Assembly (NCBI RefSeq): GCF_001693385.1
Contig: NZ_CP016428.1
Span: 8,258,774-8,322,773, forward strand
DNA length: 64,000 bases
From: Bradyrhizobium icense
GTDB lineage: Bacteria > Pseudomonadota > Alphaproteobacteria > Rhizobiales > Xanthobacteraceae
Reading direction: 5' to 3'
The notes beneath the pieces were generated by a model. The model was not told the origin of the DNA and did not search any database. It saw nothing but the letters and a program-made list of their open reading frames with translations. Of the stretch, positions 20,721-28,940 are shown one piece after another. Position 1 is the first letter of the stretch; each line of letters begins with the position of its first letter. The translations under genes were made by a program, and so were the position numbers.

Positions 20721-21329
20721 ATGGCTGACAAGACCCGTCCCCTGTTCACAGCCTTCAACGGCCCGCAACGCCTGGCGGCAGGCCCGCTCGCCGAGGTCGC
20801 GCTGGCGGTGATGCAGGCGTCCCGCAGGCCTGCCGTGCTGCCGATCATCATATTCAGCGACGCGACCGGCCAGCCGATCGATCTCGACCTTCGCGGCACC
20901 GAACACGATGTCATTGCCCGCCTGCCTCAACCGGCCTCGCCTGGGCAAGTCGAAGCCGATGAGCCTGCGGCGGCGGAGCCGCGCGGACGAGGTCGGCCAA
21001 AACTCGGCGTGGTCGCGCGCGAGGTGACGCTGTTGCCGCGCCATTGGGAATGGCTCGGAGCGCAGCCCGGCGGCGCGTCGGTAGCCTTGCGCAAGCTCGT
21101 CGACGAGGCGCGCCGCAACAATGGCGATGCGGACCGTGCCCGCGCGGCAAGGGACGCCGCCTATCGCTTCATGTCCGTGATGGCCGGCAACCTTGCGGGC
21201 TTCGAGGAAGCCTCGCGGGCATTGTTCGCCGATGACCGGCGGTGCTTCGTCGGCCTCGTCGCCGGCTGGCCCGACGATATCCGCGACCACGTCGTCAAAC
21301 TCGCCTTCAGCGATCGCGCCGAACCATAG
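20721..21329 (+). CDS. DUF2239 family protein
   Basis: 202 aa. Start MADKTRPLFTAFNGPQRLAAGP at the ATG 30 bases past the -10 box. Family features are VLPIIIFSDATGQPIDLDLRG (about 40-60), an Ala/Glu-rich linker ending RGRGRPKLGVVAREVTLLPRHWEWL, a motif also seen in DNA-binding-like short proteins, and YRFMSVMAGNLAGFEEASRALF with DIRDHVVKLA at the C-terminus. The linker RGRGRPK is AT-hook-like. No biochemical function is known to me. It is a single-gene transcription unit with its own tightly built promoter, which suggests a stress- or metabolite-inducible gene. Confidence 0.85.
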   Translation: MADKTRPLFTAFNGPQRLAAGPLAEVALAVMQASRRPAVLPIIIFSDATGQPIDLDLRGTEHDVIARLPQPASPGQVEADEPAAAEPRGRGRPKLGVVAREVTLLPRHWEWLGAQPGGASVALRKLVDEARRNNGDADRARAARDAAYRFMSVMAGNLAGFEEASRALFADDRRCFVGLVAGWPDDIRDHVVKLAFSDRAEP

Positions 21330-21451
21330 GCGCAATCGCCCTCTAACCGATTTCGCCCGCCACGCCCTCCAGAATATTACGATCGTCATAGTGCTGTGGA
21401 CGGACCGGCTACCTTGCGTCACAATGCGCCAAAACATCCGAGGAGACTGCC

Positions 21452-22057
21452 GTGGGCTCAAATCCGCAATTTCTGTTCGATTTCGGCAGCCCTAACGCCT
21501 TCCTCAGCCATGAAGCGATTCCGGCGATCGAAAAGCGCACCGGCGTGAAGTTCGAGTATGTGCCGATCCTGCTCGGCGGCATTTTCAAGGCCACCAACAA
21601 CAAGTCGCCTGCCGAAACGCTCGCCGGCATCAAGAACAAGCGCGAATTCTATGCGCTGGAAACCGAACGCTTCGTGAAGCGCTTCGGGGTCAAGCCCTAC
21701 ATCTGGAACCCGTTCTTCCCGGTCAACACGCTGAACCTGATGCGCGCGGCGGTGGCCGCGCAGCTCGAAGGTGTGTTCGAGAAATATGTCGATGCTGCCT
21801 TCCACCATATGTGGGTCGAGCCAAAGAAGATGGATGACCCCGACGTCGCTGCCAAGGCGCTGGCCTCGTCGGGCCTCGACGCCGCCAAGCTGCTGGCGCG
21901 CGCGCAGGATGCGGATGTAAAGGCCAGGCTGATCGAGAATACGCAAAACGCGGTCGACCGCGGCGCGTTCGGCTCGCCGACGTTCTTCGTCGGCAAGGAA
22001 ATGTTCTTCGGCAAGGAGCAGCTTCGTGAAGTTGAGGAAATGATTTCGGGAAAGTAA
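21452..22057 (+). CDS. 2-hydroxychromene-2-carboxylate isomerase/DsbA-family oxidoreductase
   Basis: 201 aa from a GTG start with GAGGAG 6 bases upstream. The thioredoxin-like fold with helical insertion of the kappa GST/HCCA isomerase family is recognisable: FDFGSPNAFLSHEAIP at the start, PILLGGIFKATNN (about 38-50), NPFFPVNTLNLMRAA and the C-terminal GAFGSPTFFVGKEMFFGKEQL with the cis-Pro loop. The Ser at the DFGSP position replaces the redox Cys, as in glutathione-dependent isomerases. In naphthalene degradation the enzyme acts on hydroxychromene carboxylate; here the substrate is unknown and no aromatic pathway genes are adjacent. Confidence 0.88.
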   Translation: MGSNPQFLFDFGSPNAFLSHEAIPAIEKRTGVKFEYVPILLGGIFKATNNKSPAETLAGIKNKREFYALETERFVKRFGVKPYIWNPFFPVNTLNLMRAAVAAQLEGVFEKYVDAAFHHMWVEPKKMDDPDVAAKALASSGLDAAKLLARAQDADVKARLIENTQNAVDRGAFGSPTFFVGKEMFFGKEQLREVEEMISGK

Positions 22058-22095
22058 CGCCCCGATTCGACTGTTCGGCGAGAAGTGGTAAAGAA

Positions 22096-22174
22096 GCGAA
22101 TGGTGAGTAGCGAGTAGCGAATAGTTGGGAGTCGATAGCAGCCGGCATCTTCCTGCTCGCTACTCGCCATTCGC
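22096..22174. repeat. Inverted repeat of the GCGAATnG family
   Basis: GCGAATGGTGAGTAGCGAG at 22096-22114 pairs with CTCGCTACTCGCCATTCGC at 22156-22174 (18 of 19 bases). The arms also contain short direct repeats (GAGTAGCGAGTAGCGAATAG). A related element with GCGAATAG/CTATTCGC arms is at 30933-30992. It fills the gap before the ketopantoate reductase gene. Confidence 0.75.
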
Positions 22175-22206
22175 CTTCCAAGACCAACAACAAAGGAAGT
22201 TGATCC

Positions 22207-23130
22207 ATGCGTATTCTCGTGGTCGGCGCCGGCGCCATCGGCGGCTATTTCGGGGGCAGGCTGCTTCAGGCAGGAAACGATGTGACGTTCCTGGTCCGGC
22301 CGAAGCGCGCTTCGGAACTCGCAAGCGCAGGTCTCGTCATCAAGAGCCCCGCCGGCGACGTGACGCTCGAGAAGCCGCCGACCGTACAGTCCGACAGACT
22401 CACCGAGACATTCGACGTCGTGCTGTTAAGCTGCAAGGCGTTCGACCTGGAGGATGCGATCAAGTCGTTTGCTCCTGCGGTCGGGCCGCAAACCGCGATC
22501 ATCCCGCTGCTCAACGGCATGCTGCACCTCAAGGTCCTGGACAAGAAATTCGGCGCCGACCGCGTGCTCGGCGGCCTCTGCGCCATCGCGGTGACGCTCA
22601 ACGAGGCCCGCGAGGTGGTCCAGCTCGCGCCGATGCAGTCGCTCAATTTCGGCGAGCGCGACGGCTCGATGTCGGAGCGGGTGCGTGCGATTGCAAACGT
22701 GTTCGAGAGCGGCAAGTTCGGCGCCGCAGCCAGCGAACACATCATGCAGGACATGTGGGAGAAGTGGGTTTTCCTTGCTTCGCTTGCGGCCTCGACCTGC
22801 CTGATGCGCGCCTCGGTCGGCAACATCCTGGCGGTCGCCGGCGGCAAGGATTTTCTGCTCGGCATGCTCGACGAATGCAGCGCGATTGCAAAGGCGTCGG
22901 GCTATGAGCCGACCGGACCGTTCTTCCAGCGCACCAGCGGCCTGTTGACGACCGAGGGCTCGCCGATGACCGCCTCGATGTTCCGCGACGTCAAAGCAGG
23001 CCTGCCGGTCGAAGCCGATCACGTGATCGGCGATCTCGTCGCGCGCGCCGACGCCGCCAAGATCCCGGTGCCGAAGCTACGCATCGCCTATACGCATCTG
23101 AAGGCATATGAGAAGCAGCGCTCAGCGTAG
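22207..23130 (+). CDS. Ketopantoate reductase family protein (PanE/ApbA)
   Basis: 307 aa. NADPH-binding MRILVVGAGAIGGYFGGRLLQAG at the N-terminus, the conserved Lys in VVLLSCKAFDLEDA (about 77), NGMLH and a C-terminal domain with WEKWVFLASLAASTCLMRASVG and SMFRDVKAGLPVEADHVIGDL, which carries the family's Ser-Met-x-x-Asp and Glu residues. PanE makes pantoate for coenzyme A; many rhizobial paralogues exist and this could act on another 2-oxo acid. No pan genes are adjacent. AAAGGAAG precedes the start. Confidence 0.88.
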   Translation: MRILVVGAGAIGGYFGGRLLQAGNDVTFLVRPKRASELASAGLVIKSPAGDVTLEKPPTVQSDRLTETFDVVLLSCKAFDLEDAIKSFAPAVGPQTAIIPLLNGMLHLKVLDKKFGADRVLGGLCAIAVTLNEAREVVQLAPMQSLNFGERDGSMSERVRAIANVFESGKFGAAASEHIMQDMWEKWVFLASLAASTCLMRASVGNILAVAGGKDFLLGMLDECSAIAKASGYEPTGPFFQRTSGLLTTEGSPMTASMFRDVKAGLPVEADHVIGDLVARADAAKIPVPKLRIAYTHLKAYEKQRSA

Positions 23131-23150
23131 CCATCCCGACTTTATCTCGG

Positions 23151-23269
23151 TCGTCCCTGCGAAGCGCAGGGACCCATACGCCGCGGCCTGCGGAAATGGC
23201 ACACGGGAGATTGCTTTGCTTCAACGGCTGAGTGCAGTGGTTATGGGCCCCTGCGTTTCGCAGGGACGA
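23151..23269. repeat. Pair of inverted REP-like elements (BIME-like)
   Basis: Each unit is itself a hairpin (GTCCCTGCG-nnn-CGCAGGGaC). Unit one at 23151-23178 and unit two at 23242-23269 are inverted copies matching at 26 of 28 bases, with 63 bp between them. Two oppositely oriented palindromes with a short spacer are the structure of bacterial interspersed mosaic elements. The pair fills the gap between the convergent ketopantoate reductase and cytochrome genes. Similar units are at about 15522, 44863 and 47777. Confidence 0.8.
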
Positions 23270-23277
23270 CGAGCCGC

Positions 23278-23859
23278 CTAGAGATGCGCAAGATAATGCG
23301 CGAGGGCTTCGATCTCTTCCTCGCTGAGGGAATAGGCGACATCCGTCATCGCAGCCATCGCGCCGCCGGATCGCACTCCCGATTTGTACTCGCGCAGCGC
23401 CTTGACCAGATATTCCTCGCGCTGGCCGGCGACGCGGGCGACCCCCTTGGTACCGGCATAGCTATCGGTGTGGCATGAGGCGCAACGCCGGCCGGCGGCC
23501 GCCTGCGCCCCCTTTTTGGAGAGATCGGGATTGTCGTCGGGCTTCGATGCCTTCGGCGGTTCGAGCGAGGCGTAGTAGGCGCCGAGGTTGCGGATGTCCT
23601 CATTGTTGAGCTGTTCGACGATCGGCTGCATCTGCTCGTTCTTGCGGGTGCCGGCACGAAAGAACACGAGCTGCCACTGGATGAATTGATCAGGCTGCGC
23701 CGCCAGCGAGGGCGTATTCTCGATCTGCGAAATACCACCCTCGCCATGACAGCCGACGCACAGCTCGGCTTTCGCCTTGCCGGCAGCGATATCGGCGGCG
23801 TGAGCGAGCGGCACGCATATCATGAGCGCCAGCAGCGACCCCATCAATGCACTTCGCAT
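23278..23859 (-). CDS. Diheme cytochrome c (c4/c553-like), periplasmic
   Basis: 193 aa from the ATG at 23859, with GGAGAG 8 bases upstream. A signal peptide MRSALMGSLLALMICVPLAHA is followed by two class I heme c sites, CVGCHGEGG and CASCHTDSYAG, each with a later Met candidate ligand (NEQMQPI, MAAMTDVAYSLS). The two-domain layout and YYASLEPP link match the cytochrome c4 family. It lies 90 bp downstream of the PQQ-type dehydrogenase on the same strand and probably accepts its electrons in the periplasm. Confidence 0.9.
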   Translation of the reverse strand: MRSALMGSLLALMICVPLAHAADIAAGKAKAELCVGCHGEGGISQIENTPSLAAQPDQFIQWQLVFFRAGTRKNEQMQPIVEQLNNEDIRNLGAYYASLEPPKASKPDDNPDLSKKGAQAAAGRRCASCHTDSYAGTKGVARVAGQREEYLVKALREYKSGVRSGGAMAAMTDVAYSLSEEEIEALAHYLAHL

Positions 23860-23949
23860 TTCAATACTCTCCGCCCTACGCATCAAGACAACAGAGGCTG
23901 CGGCCACCCGTTCCCCGGGGGCAAACCGCAGCCTCTGCCAGTTCAAACC

Positions 23950-25212
23950 CTACTTCTTGGTGTAGCTGATGCGATAAATCGCACCGGCCCAGTCGTCCGC
24001 CACCAGGATCGAACCATCCTTGTCGAGGATGATATCGTTCGGACGGCCGAGATAGCCCTGGTCGCCTTCGAGCCAGCCAGAGGCAAAGATCTCCGATTTG
24101 GCGTTCTTGCCGTCGGCATCGACGATGACCCGCTTGATCCGGGCGCCCTGATATTTATGCCGATTCCAGGACCCGTGTTCGGCGATCAGGATATTGTTCT
24201 TGTACTCGGCCGGGAATTGATCGCCGGTATAGAACTTCATGCCGAGCGGCGCCACGTGCGCGCCGAGATTGACCACGGGCGGCGTAAATTCCGAGCACTT
24301 GTGACCCATCGCGAATTTCGGGTCCGGCATATCGCCCTGGTGGCAATAGGGATAGCCGAAATGCTCGCCGATCCTGGAGATCATGTTGAGCTTGTCGCTC
24401 GGCATGTCGTCACTGATCCAGTCGCGTGCATTCTCAGTGAACCAGTATCGCCCACTGCGTGGATCGATGTCGCCGCCGACGCTGTTGCGGACGCCGAGCG
24501 CCCAGATTTCGGCATTGCCGGTCTTGGGATCGACGCGGCGTATTTGCGAAACGCTGGTCGGCGGAATGCCGATGTTGAAGGGAGGTCCGAACGGCAGATA
24601 GAACCAGCCATCCTTGTCGACCGTGATGTATTTCCAACCATGGGCGATGTAGGACGGCATGTCGTCATACACCACCTTGCCGGCGCCCAGGTTGTCGAGA
24701 TTGGCCTCGGCGTTTTCGTATTTGATCAGCTTGTCGACCGCGATGACGTAGAGCGCGCCATCGAGAAAGGCGAGGCCGGTCGGCATCTTGAGACCCTTAA
24801 GGATGGTCTTGACCTCTTTCTTGCCGGCATTGTCCTTGATTGCGTAGACGTTGCCGAGGTCGAACGAGCCGACGAACAGCGTGCCCTTGTCGCCCCACGC
24901 CATCTGCCGCGCGGACAACACGCTAGACGCATAAACTTCGATCTTGAAGCCGTCGGGCAGCTTGATCTTCTTCATCAGCGCCGCCAGTTCTGCGTCCGAG
25001 GCGCCTGTCGGGGGCCCTGACGGCGGAGCGAGGCCCTTTTGCTCCTCGGTCTCATCGCCGAGGAACCAGTCTGGCGGTGGGTTGGTCCAGAAATCCTTGG
25101 TGCCGGACTCGTATTTCTTCAGGGCCTTTTGTTGCGCGGGAGCCTGGCTGGCTCCCGCAACAACAAGGATTGCTGCGAGCGCAAGAATAGATCGATTGAA
25201 AGCCGATTTCAT
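23950..25212 (-). CDS. PQQ-dependent sugar dehydrogenase-like beta-propeller protein
   Basis: 420 aa with a signal peptide (LALAAILVVAGASQAPAQ). The C-terminal 330 residues form a soluble glucose/sorbosone dehydrogenase-like propeller: KLPDGFKIEVYASSV, ARQMAWGDKGTLFVGS, LYVIAVDKLIKYEN, LGVRNSVGGDIDPRSGRYWFTEN (the RN and ExGP-like metal/PQQ region) and IAEHGSWNRHKYQGARIKRV. Blade repeats are evident. PQQ use is inferred from the fold; key His residues occur (AEHGSWNRH, GAHVAPLGM). The adjacent diheme cytochrome c supports a periplasmic oxidase role. Sugar specificity is unknown. Confidence 0.87.
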   Translation of the reverse strand: MKSAFNRSILALAAILVVAGASQAPAQQKALKKYESGTKDFWTNPPPDWFLGDETEEQKGLAPPSGPPTGASDAELAALMKKIKLPDGFKIEVYASSVLSARQMAWGDKGTLFVGSFDLGNVYAIKDNAGKKEVKTILKGLKMPTGLAFLDGALYVIAVDKLIKYENAEANLDNLGAGKVVYDDMPSYIAHGWKYITVDKDGWFYLPFGPPFNIGIPPTSVSQIRRVDPKTGNAEIWALGVRNSVGGDIDPRSGRYWFTENARDWISDDMPSDKLNMISRIGEHFGYPYCHQGDMPDPKFAMGHKCSEFTPPVVNLGAHVAPLGMKFYTGDQFPAEYKNNILIAEHGSWNRHKYQGARIKRVIVDADGKNAKSEIFASGWLEGDQGYLGRPNDIILDKDGSILVADDWAGAIYRISYTKK

Positions 25213-25660
25213 CGCGTCACTCCCCTATGCAGCCTGGCGGCTGCGCCTGTTATTATTTTGAGCGTTCGAAAGGCGAACGTGGTCTGGTGAAGTGCAACAG
25301 ACGCGAAAATGGTAGCACATCCTCTGCCGGAGAGAAACGCGCGCCACGCGGCTCTGTCCGGCCAAGACAAATTGTGAGACGGATTGCCAAGCCGCACGCT
25401 CAATCCGCTCTCGCGCGCGCTGCATCGCAATATTCGTGTTGAGCTAACGCGCCTCTTTACTGCAAGACGCACGAGTGGGCAGCGTTCCACATCAAGCGAT
25501 CGCGTGCGTTGTAGGGCCAAGTGATACTCAAGTGATACTCAAGCGATAAACGAACGACGCAATTGTGGCCCATTTCATACAGCAGCGGATGAATCCCTGA
25601 GAAAACCCTCTCCTGACAAAATGTCTGTCTCCCCTCCGCCGGGTTTGAGCGAGCGTCCGT
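25213..25660. other. Divergent intergenic region with an 11-bp tandem repeat
   Basis: 448 bp between the dehydrogenase and the DUF2235 gene. AAGTGATACTC occurs twice in tandem (25519-25529 and 25530-25540), followed by a degraded third copy AAGCGAT. This could be a tandem binding site for a regulator of the DUF2235 gene. I see no credible gene; frames on either strand lack family character. Confidence 0.5.
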
Positions 25661-28300
25661 ATGGCGAACAAGCGGATCATCCTGCTCTCGGACGGCACCG
25701 GTAACTCCGCCGGCAAGGTCTGGCGCACCAACGTATGGCGCGTCTTCGAATCGCTTGATCTGACAAGTTCGCAACAGATCGCATTTTACGACGACGGGGT
25801 CGGCACCTCCTCCTTCAAGCCATTCGCGATCCTGGGCGGCGCCTTCGGCTTCGGCCTGAAGCGGAACGTGCTCGACATCTACAAGTTTGCCTGCCGCAAC
25901 TACCGCTCGCATCTCGACTATCTGGCGCTCGAGGCTGCCGCTGCGAAGGCCGAGGGTCGCGAGGAGAGATACGGTCCCTGGCAGAGCGACGACATATTTG
26001 CATTCGGGTTCAGCCGGGGCGCCTTCACCATCCGCGTGGTCAACGGACTGATCTGCGAACAGGGCCTGGTGAAATACCAGACCGAACAAGAACTCGATCG
26101 AAAGGTCGCTGCGGCCTACCGCGCGCACCGGGCAGAGACGTTCAAATCGCGGTTTCAAGTCGAATGGGTGTTTCGAAAACTGCGCAACCTGTTCGTATCA
26201 GCCAAGCACGACAAGAGCGAGCGCCCGGTCGGTCACATCGCTTTCCTCGGCCTGTGGGATACCGTGGCCGCCTACGGCTTGCCCATCGACGAAATGACGC
26301 GCGGCGTCAGCCGCTATCTCTGGCCGCTCGAACTGCCGGACCGGCAGCTTCATCCCTTGGTGCGCAAGGCGTGCCATGCGCTCTCGCTCGACGATGAGCG
26401 CACCACGTTTCATCCGCTGCTGTGGGACGAGAGTCCGGAAATCGTTGTCACCGGCACCCGGAAAACAAGTTCGGAACGAATCACGCAGGTCTGGTTCGCC
26501 GGCGTTCACTCCAATGTCGGCGGCGGATATCCGGACGACTCGCTCGCCCATGTGTCGCTGACCTGGATGTTGTCAGAGGCGCGCAGCCGCGGCCTCACCT
26601 TGAAGGCGGCACCGGGAGCCGATCCCGACGCGTTTGCGCGGGTGCGGTCGACCCAGGACAAGGACGGCCGCATCTACGATTCCCGCAACGGGCTTGGCGG
26701 TTACTACCGCTACGGGCCACGGAGCGTGGCCGCGCTGTCGGATACCAAATTTTCCGACGACAAGCGCGATTGCGTGAAGATCGCAATTCCGAAAGTTCAC
26801 GAAAGCGTATTCGATCGGGTTTCCGTCGATGCGCATCTCTATGCGCCGGTCTCACTGCCGCCGGTCTATGAAATATTGACCTACGACGAGAGGATCGTCG
26901 CCCCGGACAAGCTGACCGTCCCGCCGGGCAGACCGAAATATGAGAGCCCGGCCTCCGCCCGTCAGCGCGAGTTCACCCAGGAGCATGTCGTCGGAAGTTC
27001 GATCTGGCGGCGACGCATCATCTATTTCCTGACCGTCATCGCGTCGCTCTATCTGCTGACCTATCCGCTTACATCGACCGCGCCGGCCGCCGCCGAATTT
27101 ACCACGCCCTTGCGGCCGCTTTCCGATCTCATTCGCATGGTCGGGCTCGCGTTGCCGGGCGCAGCCTCGCGCTGGATCAACGCCTATGCGAGGGAGCCGC
27201 TCTGGTTTGTGCTTTGCGCCAGCCTTGTGGCCCTGCTGCTATGGTTGAGCGCCAGCCTCAAGGACCGCATCACCGACCAGATGCGCCGCGCATGGCGGGT
27301 GAGCCTTGCAAAAGTCGACTTGCACCGGAGCGAATCCAAATCCCGGCTCGGCCTGAGCCCATCGCAAATGGCGGTCTTGGCCGGCCTGGCGTTGATCGCG
27401 CTCTATCCGATACCGGGCTGGATCGGCTACAGCTTGCCAAAGCTATCTGCCTCGCCGCAGACTTTCATCGACCGGATAACCCATCCCTATTTCCAGTTCT
27501 TCGCCTTTGCCGTCCTGGTCACCATGTTGCTCGGCGACAGGACCATCGCGCGCTTCAGACTGAAGGACGCCTACCGGCGATTGCTCACCAACATCAAACT
27601 CAAGGTCGCGCCTGCATTCTTCGCGGTTTTCTTCCTGGTCGGCGGCGTCGCTTTCGCCAGCCACTATCTTTTCAACATTCGCGATAGCCTTGGCCACTTC
27701 TGCCAGCCGGCGGAGAGGCCGATCACGCTGGAGGTGTGCGACCCCGACGATATGAAGCTTTGCAAGCGGGCACCCGACGGCAGCTTCCCGGGCACCTGCA
27801 CGTCGGCGGCGTGCCGAGGGATCGACTTCGTCGCATTCGATACCGCCGACCTTTGCACGCCTGTCGGCGTCATGCTCGAGAGGCGCGGACAGTATCAATT
27901 CATTCTGGAGAAGGATGGCGACTGGTCGTTTCTCGGTGCGCCTTCAGGCCCTGGCGGAATGCCGCTCCGCGCGTTCCTGCCCAACTGGAAGAAGGACGGT
28001 GTAACCGATCCGACCGCCGCACTGGGCCGATTTGCTTTGCTGGCGGCGGCTTACCCGCTCAAGCGAACGCTCGACCGGCCCTTTGGCCGCGTTATCCTTC
28101 GCTACGGCGAGACCGGCAATGAGGAGAACTTCATCGATGGCGAGGCAGCGAACGGCCGTATCGAGGAGAAATTCAGGGCGACCCGCGACGGGCAATTGTT
28201 CGTCTATCTGAACCAGCCGGTCAGCGGCGTCTTTCCCGGTCTGTTTGGCCGCGTGAACTCCGGCAAGGCCAAAATATGGGTCTATCGTATTCCCAGGTGA
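25661..28300 (+). CDS. DUF2235 alpha/beta hydrolase with C-terminal membrane and Cys-rich domains
   Basis: 879 aa. The N-terminal DUF2235 domain (1 to about 330) has KRIILLSDGTGNS, the nucleophile elbow FGFSRGAFTIR (GxSxG, Ser near 117), FLGLWDTVAAYG and WFAGVHSNVGGGYPD with the catalytic Asp and His candidates. DUF2235 includes type VI phospholipase effectors, but here no secretion genes are near. About five hydrophobic helices follow (about 449-468, 513-533, 569-590, 610-628, 650-670). The last 200 residues hold seven Cys within about 55 residues and then a beta-rich tail. It is probably an inner membrane lipase-like protein with a periplasmic tail; sidedness is inferred. Confidence 0.82.
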   Translation: MANKRIILLSDGTGNSAGKVWRTNVWRVFESLDLTSSQQIAFYDDGVGTSSFKPFAILGGAFGFGLKRNVLDIYKFACRNYRSHLDYLALEAAAAKAEGREERYGPWQSDDIFAFGFSRGAFTIRVVNGLICEQGLVKYQTEQELDRKVAAAYRAHRAETFKSRFQVEWVFRKLRNLFVSAKHDKSERPVGHIAFLGLWDTVAAYGLPIDEMTRGVSRYLWPLELPDRQLHPLVRKACHALSLDDERTTFHPLLWDESPEIVVTGTRKTSSERITQVWFAGVHSNVGGGYPDDSLAHVSLTWMLSEARSRGLTLKAAPGADPDAFARVRSTQDKDGRIYDSRNGLGGYYRYGPRSVAALSDTKFSDDKRDCVKIAIPKVHESVFDRVSVDAHLYAPVSLPPVYEILTYDERIVAPDKLTVPPGRPKYESPASARQREFTQEHVVGSSIWRRRIIYFLTVIASLYLLTYPLTSTAPAAAEFTTPLRPLSDLIRMVGLALPGAASRWINAYAREPLWFVLCASLVALLLWLSASLKDRITDQMRRAWRVSLAKVDLHRSESKSRLGLSPSQMAVLAGLALIALYPIPGWIGYSLPKLSASPQTFIDRITHPYFQFFAFAVLVTMLLGDRTIARFRLKDAYRRLLTNIKLKVAPAFFAVFFLVGGVAFASHYLFNIRDSLGHFCQPAERPITLEVCDPDDMKLCKRAPDGSFPGTCTSAACRGIDFVAFDTADLCTPVGVMLERRGQYQFILEKDGDWSFLGAPSGPGGMPLRAFLPNWKKDGVTDPTAALGRFALLAAAYPLKRTLDRPFGRVILRYGETGNEENFIDGEAANGRIEEKFRATRDGQLFVYLNQPVSGVFPGLFGRVNSGKAKIWVYRIPR

Positions 28301-28343
28301 GCCTGCCGAGGGCGCATCCGGGTTGTCGGGCGCGGCAAACGAA

Positions 28344-28364
28344 AGGCCGCCAAAATGGCGGCCT
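28344..28364 (-). terminator. Terminator hairpin of tRNA-Gly, possibly bidirectional
   Basis: AGGCCGCC (28344-28351) pairs perfectly with GGCGGCCT (28357-28364) around a five-base loop. Read leftwards it is followed by TTCGTTT, so it best serves the tRNA gene; read rightwards it could also end the DUF2235 message. Confidence 0.7.
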
Positions 28365-28399
28365 GTCGTTGGATCCAGTACGTCCGATTTTAGAAAATC

Positions 28400-28474
<75 letters not shown>

Positions 28475-28940
28475 ATCCGAGATGGCGGCGATCGCTCGCC
28501 GTCAACGGCAGACCTATGCCAAATGCGGACTGCGAATGCAACAGTCCGCGTACGGTCCGAAGTTTTTCCGGATGGTCCGATTTCTTAACAAATAGGCTCG
28601 AATCCGCCCGAAACAACGCCAAAATGGAATTTATCGGCCTTCGGGCCGTCGCCGGGAACCCAGGATGGCCTTGCCCTAGCGTGACAGCCGATTCGCGGCG
28701 ACTGGCCGCGGGACCACCGAGCCGGTTGGAAATGCCGGCCGGAACGGCCGTCGGACCCTTCATTCGCCGAATGTCCCATGGTCAGCAGAGCTTGCAGGGG
28801 ACAGCAAAGCCCGGACCGATTGATTTTTGCGGCCAAGCCGCCATCTAGCGAACGAGAAACTGGTTCCGGACCGTGCTAGAAGCAGCCGGACCCGCAGCGG
28901 ACTTTCTGCGTTCCTTCTCGAGACATCAGGCGAGGATACC
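28475..28940. other. Intergenic region upstream of tRNA-Gly and the thioredoxin gene
   Basis: 466 bp. It should contain the tRNA promoter (minus strand) and that of the thioredoxin gene. TTGCAT with a weak CATAGG at 17 bases, on the minus strand about 40 bases before the tRNA, is a possible promoter. Open frames here encode only compositionally odd peptides and no gene is supported. Confidence 0.4.
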
